A DNA stretch of 64,000 nucleotides from an uncultured Verrucomicrobiota bacterium (lineage in GTDB: Bacteria; Verrucomicrobiota; Verrucomicrobiia; Limisphaerales; UBA9464), in the NCBI GenBank assembly GCA_903922605.1, contig CAIXUG010000086.1, positions 129,384 to 193,383 of the forward strand. Direction: 5' to 3'. Shown one piece after another: positions 9,155 through 16,408 of the stretch (within the stretch, counting starts at the first letter, position 1; each line of letters begins with the position of its first letter). Position numbers and translations under genes: made by a program. The notes under the pieces were generated by a model. The model did no database searches, was not told the origin of the DNA, and saw only the letters and a list, made by a program, of their open reading frames with translations.

Positions 9155-9240
9155 TAATCGTAATCTTAATCTTCTTCTTAATCGGGCAACAGGAAGGACG
9201 AAGGCACGCTGATTAGGATTAAGAATACGAGTAAGATTAG
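9155..9240. repeat. Hexamer-periodic inverted repeat
   Basis: The left arm 9155-9184 consists of five 6-nt units, mostly TAATCT or TAATCG. The right arm 9211-9240 consists of five units of the complementary type (GATTAG, GATTAA and variants). The arms are inverted relative to each other with a 26-nt spacer. Individual units drift by one or two bases, so pairing is imperfect. It lies between ppk1 and the PIG-L gene, both on the plus strand. Confidence 0.75.
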
Positions 9241-9300
9241 GACACTGCCCGCCTGCGCTCCCTCTTTCCAAATGCTCCCGCGACGCGCAGACTGATCGCC

Positions 9301-10065
9301 ATGAAAGCGATCTCCCGTCGAAGCATGTTGGGCCACGCCGGACTGCTGGCCAGCACCGCCGCCGTCGGTCTGCCGGTGCTCGCCGCCGCCGGTGCCGAGC
9401 CGGCACCGGCACCCCGCAAGCTCAAGATCGTGGTGACCGGCGGACATCCGGGCGATCCTGAGTGCGGCTGCGGCGGGACCATTGCGCGCTATACCGATGC
9501 CGGACACGAAGTCACCCTGCTCTACCTCAACCGGGGTGAACCAGACGCCCCAACCCACCTCGGGGTCACCGGTGTACGTACCGCCGAGGCTCAAAGGGCA
9601 TGCGAAATCTTAAAAGCGCATGCGGTTTTCGCCCGGCAGATTGACGGCCACGCGATCGTGGACCCTACCCATTACGCGGAATTCCGCGAAATGCTGGAGC
9701 GGGAACGCCCGGACGTGGTGTTCACCCACTGGCCCATCGACAACCACGCCGACCACCGCGCGATGTCGAACCTGGTCTATGACGCCTGGTTCAAAGGCGG
9801 CAAACGCTTCGCCCTCTACTACTACGAGGTCTCCAACGGTGAGGACACCGTCCAGTTCGCCCCAACGCACTACGTGGACATCACTGCCACTGAGCCACGC
9901 AAGCGGCAGGCCTGTTTCGCCCACGCCAGCCAGCGCCCGGAGAAATTCTACGCGCTACAGGAAACGATCACCAAGATGCGCGGCATCGAGAGCGGGCACG
10001 CACAGGCCGAGGGGTACATCCGCCATGTGCAGAGCCCGGATTTCGGGCTGCCGGCAGCTACCTGA
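9301..10065 (+). CDS. PIG-L/LmbE-family deacetylase, exported
   Basis: The 254-residue protein starts with a twin-Arg-like leader (KAISRRSMLGHAGLLAS) ending in an Ala-rich cleavage region, so export through Tat is likely. The deacetylase core follows: H49-P-G-D52-P-E for metal binding and H149-A-D-H152 for the third ligand. Typical members read HPDD, where the first Asp acts as general base; here it is Gly51. Zinc ligands H49, D52 and one His of the HADH motif are intact. Family members remove N-acetyl groups from amino-sugar conjugates; the substrate here is unknown. No operon partner is evident. Confidence 0.85.
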   Translation: MKAISRRSMLGHAGLLASTAAVGLPVLAAAGAEPAPAPRKLKIVVTGGHPGDPECGCGGTIARYTDAGHEVTLLYLNRGEPDAPTHLGVTGVRTAEAQRACEILKAHAVFARQIDGHAIVDPTHYAEFREMLERERPDVVFTHWPIDNHADHRAMSNLVYDAWFKGGKRFALYYYEVSNGEDTVQFAPTHYVDITATEPRKRQACFAHASQRPEKFYALQETITKMRGIESGHAQAEGYIRHVQSPDFGLPAAT

Positions 10066-10118
10066 TCTAACCATTTATTAGAAAAGATGCGGCGATAAGT
10101 AACAGAACCAATTCCACT

Positions 10119-10979
10119 TCAGACAGGTTCCATTATTTTATTAATAAGATCACCGTATCGATACAGGATATGCGTTGAAGCGGCCGCTCGCTGCTGAAGA
10201 TTGTGAAGAACAAAGCAGATCGCCTGCAAATCTGGATCAGTGGTCGAAACCCAAAATACACCCGGTTCGAATGGCATGCATATTTTGGTCACAGGATCAA
10301 ATCTACTAATTCCTTCATCCGCTCTGAACACCGCATACTTTCCAGCAACATGAATTATGTTCGGTCTTCGCGCTATCGGCACTTGAGGGTTGCTGGAATA
10401 AAAATCGTTCAAGTGTTTAAGAATTGTATCGGATGAAAGGCCATCGTTTGCATAAACGATTTTGTAAGGCCAATCCTCATAGTTTTTTATCTTGATAGTA
10501 AAAGACACCCGACCGTCAAGCGACTCCGTTGGTGGAATCGAGGCAATTCCAGCGAGAGCGTGATGTAATTGAGCCTTATCCAGGGTTGATTTTATAGATG
10601 CAACTCCTAATGTCCCTTCAACAGGCGAGAAAGATTTTCCATCTCCGCTCAGGTTGTTAAAGTTGTATCGAGGAGCAGTATCTGTCGCCACAATCACGTC
10701 TAATTGCTTCGATTCTGTTCCATCAGTATGGAAAAGAAATCCGCCAAGGAATACATTACATTTAGATGGGGCGTGCTGTTTTAGGAAATCAGCATAAAAT
10801 CTTTCACGCGACAGCCCTATGTCAGTTGTATTAGGAAATACCGAAGCGACCTCAGCGTCGCCGCGAAGAACTTCACCAACCTTAAGGTAGTACTTTCGAA
10901 GACGTGCATGAAAGTTGGCAGGCATTTTTTGACGTTGCTCTTGTAGAAATTCAGTCTTGCCACCGAACTTAGACCTCAC
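10119..10979 (-). CDS. DUF6602-like protein, possibly nuclease-fold, AT-rich
   Basis: The product has 286 residues from GTG 10979 (or 268 from ATG 10925). The core resembles what I recall of DUF6602: a helical N-terminus, then a strand with LDVIVATD after SKQ, and later VASIKSTLDKAQL, which looks like the E/D-x-K strand of a PD-(D/E)XK nuclease fold. If that alignment is right, the expected Glu before the Lys is Ser here. The gene is much AT-richer than its surroundings, suggesting transfer. Its start overlaps the stop of the upstream TIM-barrel gene by 4 nt (GTGA), so it is translated from the same message. No partner of a known defence system is adjacent. Confidence 0.55.
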   Translation of the reverse strand: MRSKFGGKTEFLQEQRQKMPANFHARLRKYYLKVGEVLRGDAEVASVFPNTTDIGLSRERFYADFLKQHAPSKCNVFLGGFLFHTDGTESKQLDVIVATDTAPRYNFNNLSGDGKSFSPVEGTLGVASIKSTLDKAQLHHALAGIASIPPTESLDGRVSFTIKIKNYEDWPYKIVYANDGLSSDTILKHLNDFYSSNPQVPIARRPNIIHVAGKYAVFRADEGISRFDPVTKICMPFEPGVFWVSTTDPDLQAICFVLHNLQQRAAASTHILYRYGDLINKIMEPV

Positions 10980-11839
10980 ACATCACAAATGCCAACGCCC
11001 TGCTTCAGCGAAGCCAGCGCATCGGGCCGGGCGGGGATGAACTCCTGGGCGACGTGGCCCTTGAAGCCGGTCGCCACGATGGCCTGCATGATGGCCGGGT
11101 AATACAGCTCCTGCGTGGAGTCGATCTCGTGGCGGCCCGGGACGCCGCCCGTGTGGTAATGGGCGAAGTACTTGTGCTGCTTCTTGATGGTGGCGATGAC
11201 GTCGCCCTCCATGATCTGCATGTGGTAGATGTCGTAGAGGAGCTTGAAGCGCTCGCTGCCCACGGCCTCGCACAGGGCCACACCCCACTTGGACAGGTCG
11301 CACTGGTAGTCGGGATGGTTCACCTTGGAGTTCAACAACTCCATCACCAGCTTGACGTTGTTCTTCTCGGCGATGGGCAGCAGGCGCTTGAGGCCGATGG
11401 CGCAGTTTTTGATGCCCTCCTCGTCCGACTGGCCGGCACGGTTGCCGGAGAAGCAGATGATGTTCTCGCACCCGAGGTTCATCACCTTCGGGGCGGCATC
11501 GGCAAACCACTGGGCGATGGTGTCGTGATTCTCCAGCCGGTTCAGGCCCTTGGTGATTCCGCCCGGAATGCCGCTGACCATCGCGCAGGTGAGGCCGTGC
11601 TTCTGGATGGTCGGAATATCGTTCACTTCGAGCAGTTCGATGGAGTGCAGCCCGAACTCCTTGCCGGCAATGGCGAGGGTCTCCAACTCGATCTTGGGAT
11701 AGCACCACTTGCAGACGGAATGGTTCACGTGTCCCTTGGTGCCGGCGACGGCATCGGCGGCGTTGAGGCGTTGGCCGAGCGAGACGGCGGCAACGGCGGA
11801 GGCGGCGGAAGTAAGCGCAGTGCGACGGGAGATTTTCAT
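10976..11839 (-). CDS. Exported TIM-barrel sugar isomerase/epimerase-like protein (hydroxypyruvate isomerase family)
   Basis: The protein has 287 residues from ATG 11839, with a Tat-type leader (KISRRTALTSAASAVAAVSL) and cleavage expected near LNAADA. The body is an AP-endonuclease-2-like TIM barrel with features of hydroxypyruvate isomerase relatives: the VMELLNSK strand with a metal-binding Glu, LLYDIYHMQIMEGD with Asp and His ligands, the FAHYHTGG strand, and a C-terminal QEFIP Glu. Known relatives interconvert hydroxypyruvate and tartronate semialdehyde, but exported PVC versions are of unknown substrate. An in-frame extension to 12031 is ignored because it would precede the signal peptide. 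Divergent from the YggS gene. Confidence 0.85.
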   Translation of the reverse strand: MKISRRTALTSAASAVAAVSLGQRLNAADAVAGTKGHVNHSVCKWCYPKIELETLAIAGKEFGLHSIELLEVNDIPTIQKHGLTCAMVSGIPGGITKGLNRLENHDTIAQWFADAAPKVMNLGCENIICFSGNRAGQSDEEGIKNCAIGLKRLLPIAEKNNVKLVMELLNSKVNHPDYQCDLSKWGVALCEAVGSERFKLLYDIYHMQIMEGDVIATIKKQHKYFAHYHTGGVPGRHEIDSTQELYYPAIMQAIVATGFKGHVAQEFIPARPDALASLKQGVGICDV

Positions 11840-12057
11840 GTGAGTGGAACGGTGTTGAGGAGCAAACGCCGCACCGCAGTCAGCGGCAAGTTGAAACTCA
11901 GTCCTAGCCTTCCTGGTAGCAGCCGACGTCAGGAGGCTCAAACTTCCCCTCCCTTCAGATGGAGCCTCGTCACCTCGGCTGCTACGCCCGCTCAGCCGCG
12001 ACGAAAGATGCGCCCGTTTTTGTTTTAGCACCGCCTCATGCCTCCTATTCTCCGCCC

Positions 12058-12768
12058 GTGCCGCTCGCCGAGAATCTTGCCGCCGTCCAATCCCGCATCG
12101 CCGCAGCGTGCGAGCAGGCCGGGCGTGATCCCTCCGAAGTCACGCTGCTGGCGGTCTCCAAGAACCATCCTGCCGAGTCGGTCGCCGAGGCCGTACGGCT
12201 CGGTCTCACGATCTTCGGCGAGAACCGGGTGCAGGAGGCCAAAGTGAAGATTCCGCTCAGCCCGGGCCGCGCCCGCTGGCACTTCATCGGTCATCTCCAA
12301 TCCAACAAGGCCCGTGACGCCGTGGCCCTCTTTGAGACCATCGAGAGCGTGGACAGCCTCGCGCTTGCCGGCGAACTCCAGAAGCAGGCCGAGAAGCAGG
12401 CGAAGACGCTGAAGGTGCTGCTGGAGGTGAATGTCGCCGGAGAGTCTTCAAAATTTGGCTGGAACCCCGAGCGACTCCTCGCCGAATTCATGCAGCTCAA
12501 CGCCTTTTCCCGCCTCGAACTGCACGGGCTGATGACCGTCGCCCCCTATGCCACGGACGCCGAGAAGGTGCGGCCCGTCTTTCGACGCCTGCGGGAATTG
12601 CGCGACCGCTGCGCGGATCTGCTGGGGGCTCCCCTGCCCGTCCTGAGCATGGGCATGAGTGGCGATCTGGAAGTCGCCATCCAGGAAGGCGCAACCACCG
12701 TGCGCGTCGGCACCGCACTCTTTGGACCGCGTCCGAAAGTGGTCCGGGAAAGCACCGAAGAAATCTGA
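12058..12768 (+). CDS. Pyridoxal-phosphate homeostasis protein (YggS/PROSC family)
   Basis: The 236-residue product has the YggS alanine-racemase-like barrel: LLAVSKNHP supplies the PLP-binding Lys, followed by FGENRVQEA, WHFIGHLQSNKA, the LLEVNVAGESSKFG strand, the GLMTVAP segment, SMGMSGDLEVAIQEGAT and TVRVGTALFG. These proteins bind PLP and buffer the free cofactor and vitamin B6 pools. GTG 12058 is chosen because the conserved N-terminal helix (AENLAAVQSRIAAAC) starts right after it; a longer frame begins at 11959. The next gene follows after 16 bp, so the two are probably co-transcribed. Confidence 0.93.
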   Translation: MPLAENLAAVQSRIAAACEQAGRDPSEVTLLAVSKNHPAESVAEAVRLGLTIFGENRVQEAKVKIPLSPGRARWHFIGHLQSNKARDAVALFETIESVDSLALAGELQKQAEKQAKTLKVLLEVNVAGESSKFGWNPERLLAEFMQLNAFSRLELHGLMTVAPYATDAEKVRPVFRRLRELRDRCADLLGAPLPVLSMGMSGDLEVAIQEGATTVRVGTALFGPRPKVVRESTEEI

Positions 12769-12784
12769 CCGCTCCTCTCTCCCT

Positions 12785-13234
12785 ATGAATCCCGACGCGC
12801 TGAACTCCATCCGCAATTTTCGCCGCCTCGACGGACGGGTCGCCACCAGTGGTCAGCCTTCGGAAGCGCAACTGCGTGACATCGCCGAAGCGGGCTACCG
12901 GAGCGTCATCAATCTGGCACTGAAGACTTCCCCAGGGGCGCTGCCCGATGAAGGCGAGAGGGTCGCAGGCCTGGGGCTCGACTACGTCCATATCCCGGTG
13001 GACTTCAAGGCCCCGGCGGCCGCCGATTACGAGCACTTCTCCGCGGCAATGGACGCGCGAGAAGGCCAGACCGTTTTCGTTCACTGCATCGCCAACTATC
13101 GCGTCTCCGCCTTCATGGCGATCTATCGCGTAAAGCGTCTCGGCTGGGACCGCACCGCCGCCCTGGATCGACTTCGCGAGGTTTGGGAGCCGGACGAGGT
13201 CTGGGCGCGTTTTCTGGATGAACAGTTGAAGTAG
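12785..13234 (+). CDS. Protein tyrosine phosphatase-like protein with a CX4R P-loop
   Basis: The 149-residue protein resembles small dual-specificity-phosphatase-fold proteins (DSP/DUF442-like): an early beta strand with ATSGQPSEAQL, the strand SVINLAL, and the P-loop VFVHCIANYRVS. Between Cys101 and Arg106 there are four residues, where classic phosphatases have five (HCX5R). I recall a subfamily with similar HCAAN-x-R loops, so this may be a lineage trait. Whether it keeps phosphatase activity is unclear. It sits 16 bp behind the yggS homologue and 35 bp before lldP, all on the plus strand, which suggests one transcript. Confidence 0.75.
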   Translation: MNPDALNSIRNFRRLDGRVATSGQPSEAQLRDIAEAGYRSVINLALKTSPGALPDEGERVAGLGLDYVHIPVDFKAPAAADYEHFSAAMDAREGQTVFVHCIANYRVSAFMAIYRVKRLGWDRTAALDRLREVWEPDEVWARFLDEQLK

Positions 13235-13269
13235 CCTGTCACGCTAGAGTCTGATGCGCGGCGCTCACC

Positions 13270-14910
13270 ATGCCCTGGCTTCAGAACTACCACCCGTTTC
13301 AGAATGCGGCGCTGTCCACCACGATTGCCGCGTTGCCGGTGGTGGTGCTGCTGGGGTTGCTTGCCCTCGGTCATGTCCGCGCCTGGCTGGCCGCGCTCAT
13401 CGGTCTGGCCGCCGCACTCGGGGTCGCGCTGTTTGCCTTCAAAATGCCCGCCGCCGCCGCCTTCGGGGCGGCCGGTTATGGCGCGGCTTACGGGTTGTTC
13501 CCCATCGGCTGGATCGTGCTCAACGTGATGTTTCTGCATCATCTCACGGTGAAATCCGGTCGCTTTGACGCGTTGCGCGCGCAACTGGCCGGCATCGCTC
13601 CCGACCCGCGCGTACAGGTGATCCTCATCGCCTTCTGCTTCGGGGCCTTCATCGAGGGTGCCGCCGGCTTTGGCGCTCCGGTCGCGATCACGGCGGCGCT
13701 GCTGATGCAGCTCGGCTTCTCGCCGCTCCACGCGAGCGGCCTGTCGCTCATTGCGAACACCGCGCCGGTCGCCTTCGGCAGCATCGGCATCCCGATCACG
13801 ACGTTGGCCCAGGTCACGGGGCTCGACGTGCTCAAGCTCTCCGCGATGGCCGGACGCCAGTTGCCCGTATTCTCAGCGCTCATCCCGTTTTGGATTGTCT
13901 GTGCGATGGGCGGCTGGCGGGCCGCCGTCGGCGTGTGGCCGGTCGCGGTCGCGGCGGGGGTGGTCTTCGCCGTGACGCAGTTCCTCGTGAGCAATTTCCA
14001 TGGGCCATGGCTGGTGGATTCTCTGGCCGCCCTGGCCAGCATCGCGGCGGTGCTGGCCGTGTTGCGATTTTGGAAGCCGAAGCCCGCAGCGGGCAGCGCT
14101 GTCGAAGATCCAATCGAGCATAGAACCCTCCCTTCACCCGCCAGCAAAGCTCCCGCGTTTCATGCCTGGATTCCATGGCTGGTGCTGACCGCCTTCATTT
14201 TCACCTGGGGCATGAAGCCCGTAAAAGACCGGCTTGACCGCATATCATCACCGGCGTTCGCGACTCCCGGTCTGCACCTGCAAGTCCAGCGCGCGACGCC
14301 CGTCGCCATGGAGGCGAAACCGGAGAAGGCGGAATTCAAGCTGAACTGGCTCTCGGCCACAGGCACCGGAATCCTGCTCGCCGGCATCACCGCCGGCCTG
14401 CTCATGGGCTTTTCACCACGCGAACTCTTCCGCGCATGGCTTGAGACGCTCGTGAAGCTCCGGTGGTCGCTGCTCACCATCGCTGCGATGCTCGCACTAG
14501 GGAATGTCACGAAATACTCCGGTGCCGACGCCACGCTTGGCCTCGCCCTGGCCAAGACGGGCACCTGGTATCCGTTTTGCGGCACCCTACTGGGCTGGCT
14601 GGGCGTCGCGCTGACCGGATCGGATACCGCCTCGAACGTGCTGTTCGGCTCGCTGCAACGGATCACTTCCGAACGTCTCGGCCTCAGCCCCTACCTGATG
14701 ACCTCGGCCAACTCTTGCGGTGGTGTGATGGGAAAGATGATCGATGCCCAGAGCATCGTGGTCGCCGGGGTGGCAACGAATTATCACGGACACGAGGGCA
14801 AGATCCTGCGCTTTGTGTTCCTGCACTCACTCGTGCTGGCCGCCCTGATGGGCGGCTGGGTGGCACTTCAGGCCTACTGGCCCCCGCTCGCGGCGACGGT
14901 GGTCAAGTGA
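13270..14910 (+). CDS. lldP: L-lactate permease family transporter
   Basis: The 546-residue protein has the LctP/LldP layout of about 12-14 hydrophobic segments. It has the family signature regions FIEGAAGFGAPVAITAALL and TAPVAFGSIGIPITTLAQ, and a later LTGSDTASNVLFGSLQ segment followed by NSCGGVMGKMIDAQSI. These proteins import lactate or glycolate with protons across the inner membrane. A hydrophilic loop with a central insert (about residues 275-305 and 320-365) is typical. It is at the end of a possible three-gene plus-strand run. No lactate dehydrogenase is adjacent, though larB lies about 20 kb away. Confidence 0.92.
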   Translation: MPWLQNYHPFQNAALSTTIAALPVVVLLGLLALGHVRAWLAALIGLAAALGVALFAFKMPAAAAFGAAGYGAAYGLFPIGWIVLNVMFLHHLTVKSGRFDALRAQLAGIAPDPRVQVILIAFCFGAFIEGAAGFGAPVAITAALLMQLGFSPLHASGLSLIANTAPVAFGSIGIPITTLAQVTGLDVLKLSAMAGRQLPVFSALIPFWIVCAMGGWRAAVGVWPVAVAAGVVFAVTQFLVSNFHGPWLVDSLAALASIAAVLAVLRFWKPKPAAGSAVEDPIEHRTLPSPASKAPAFHAWIPWLVLTAFIFTWGMKPVKDRLDRISSPAFATPGLHLQVQRATPVAMEAKPEKAEFKLNWLSATGTGILLAGITAGLLMGFSPRELFRAWLETLVKLRWSLLTIAAMLALGNVTKYSGADATLGLALAKTGTWYPFCGTLLGWLGVALTGSDTASNVLFGSLQRITSERLGLSPYLMTSANSCGGVMGKMIDAQSIVVAGVATNYHGHEGKILRFVFLHSLVLAALMGGWVALQAYWPPLAATVVK

Positions 14911-14916
14911 AGGAAA

Positions 14917-14951
14917 GTTACGAGTCGGGAGTTATGAGATGCGAGCGATGA
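14917..14951. repeat. Heptamer-periodic array
   Basis: Five 7-nt units can be read (GTTACGA, GTCGGGA, GTTATGA, GATGCGA, GCGATGA), each starting with G and ending in GA with variable centre. The array starts 7 bp after the lldP stop and directly precedes the GC-rich inverted repeat at 14957. Confidence 0.6.
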
Positions 14952-14956
14952 GCGGA

Positions 14957-15030
14957 CGGAGCGCCGATCTCCGATCCGGCGCGGCTCCGTACGAATAACC
15001 CACCGCGCCGGGTCGGAGGCCGGCGCTCCG
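14957..15030. repeat. GC-rich inverted repeat between convergent genes, terminator-like or REP-like
   Basis: Arms 14957-14984 and 15003-15030 are 28 nt each and complementary at 25 positions, with an 18-nt loop. The arms begin CGGAGCGCCG and end CTCCG. The element sits between convergent lldP and the helicase gene, 3 bp from the latter's stop, so its RNA hairpin could end or stabilise either message. There is no T-tract, so it is not a classical intrinsic terminator; a genome-wide palindromic repeat is an alternative. Confidence 0.8.
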
Positions 15031-15033
15031 CCA

Positions 15034-16269
15034 TTAGCGGCGCTTTTTGGCGGGACCGAAGTAGTAGCCGCCGGTGAGGCGCACGCCCTTCACCTTGCGT
15101 TCCGCCAGTGCGCCAACGCCGGGTTTCCCTTCGTCGAAGACGTTGCTGTAGTCGTAATTGAAACCCGGGAGCTTCACGCGTTCGACCATCTTGCCAATAT
15201 AGCGTTCGATGGCCCGGACGGCGGCGGAATCTTCCGCGACCATGATCGTGAAGGCGTCACCGGTGGCCTTGGCCCGGCCGGTGCGGCCGATGCGGTGGAC
15301 ATAATCCTCGGGATGCTGGGGCACGTCGTAGTTCACGACGTGCGTGACATCCGCGATATCGAGGCCGCGGGAAGCGATGTCGGTGGCGACAAGCACCTCG
15401 TACTTGCCTGACTTGAAGCCGGCGAGGGCGCGCTCACGCTCGACCTGAGAACGGTCGCTGTGAATGGCCGCAACGCGATGGTCGTTCCGCTTGAGCAGGG
15501 CCTCGATGTCATCCGCGCGACGGCGGGTACGGCAGAAAATGAGGACGGATTCGTAATGGACGTGATCCAGCAGCGCTCGGAGCAGGTCCTTCTTCTGCCG
15601 CTCGGCCACGGGATAGAGAACGTGCTTCACCGTGTCGGCCGGCGAACGGCGCGCGCCGATCTCGATAGTCTCCGGCGACTTCATCGCCCACTGGATGAGG
15701 GTCTCGATGGCGGGGGGAATGGTCGCGGAGAAGAGGGCGGTCTGACGTTCCTTGCCGCACCGGTCGATGATGCGCTTCACGTCGGGGAGGAAGCCCATGT
15801 CCAGCATGCGGTCGGCCTCGTCGAGCACAAGGTGCTTCACGCGGCTGAGGTCCACGAGCTTCTCCTGGATGTGATCCAGCAGGCGTCCCGGGGTGGCGAC
15901 GAGGATGTCCACGCCGGCCTTCAGCTCGTCCTTCTGCTTGCCGTAACCGACGCCGCCGAAGACCACGCTGACCGTGAGGTTCGTGAACTTGGCGAACTTC
16001 TTGAAACTCTCCTCGGTCTGGGCGGCGAGTTCGCGCGTGGGCTCGAGGACAAGGCAGCGCGGGCCGGGGCCGTGCGTGCCGATCTGGTGGATGATCGGGA
16101 GGGCAAACGCGGCGGTCTTGCCGGTGCCGGTCTGGGCGGAGCCAATGACGTCGCGGCCTTCCAACATGAGCGGGATGGCCTTTTCCTGAATGGGCGTGGC
16201 TTCTTTGTAGCCCATGGCCTGCACCGCGTCCAAAAGCGCGAGGCGGAGGCCGAGTTCGTGAAACTGCAT
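15034..16269 (-). CDS. DEAD-box RNA helicase (RhlE-like)
   Basis: All DEAD-box motifs are visible in the 411-residue protein: Q-motif region (GYKEATPIQEKAIP), motif I AQTGTGKT near residue 46, Ia PTRELAAQ, Ib TPGRLLDH, II DEAD near residue 148, III SAT, IV-V (LIFCRTRRRAD, ATDIASRGLDI) and VI HRIGRTGR. These enzymes unwind short RNA duplexes with ATP in ribosome assembly or RNA decay. The short tail after the core (YSNVFDEGKPGVGAL and a basic end PAKKRR) is simpler than DeaD/CsdA and is nearest RhlE. It starts at ATG 16269. A GC-rich hairpin flanks its 3' end. Confidence 0.93.
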   Translation of the reverse strand: MQFHELGLRLALLDAVQAMGYKEATPIQEKAIPLMLEGRDVIGSAQTGTGKTAAFALPIIHQIGTHGPGPRCLVLEPTRELAAQTEESFKKFAKFTNLTVSVVFGGVGYGKQKDELKAGVDILVATPGRLLDHIQEKLVDLSRVKHLVLDEADRMLDMGFLPDVKRIIDRCGKERQTALFSATIPPAIETLIQWAMKSPETIEIGARRSPADTVKHVLYPVAERQKKDLLRALLDHVHYESVLIFCRTRRRADDIEALLKRNDHRVAAIHSDRSQVERERALAGFKSGKYEVLVATDIASRGLDIADVTHVVNYDVPQHPEDYVHRIGRTGRAKATGDAFTIMVAEDSAAVRAIERYIGKMVERVKLPGFNYDYSNVFDEGKPGVGALAERKVKGVRLTGGYYFGPAKKRR

Positions 16270-16408
16270 GGCGCGTTTTAGCGGATTTGCGGGTCAGGCG
16301 GAAGCGGTTTCGCGGCGGATTTAAAGCGGCCTTGGCTCGAAATGCCAGCTTGTGCTGGTGGCAAAGTCTGGGTTCCTCTGTCGCGAAATTCAGGGAGGTT
16401 CCCCACCG

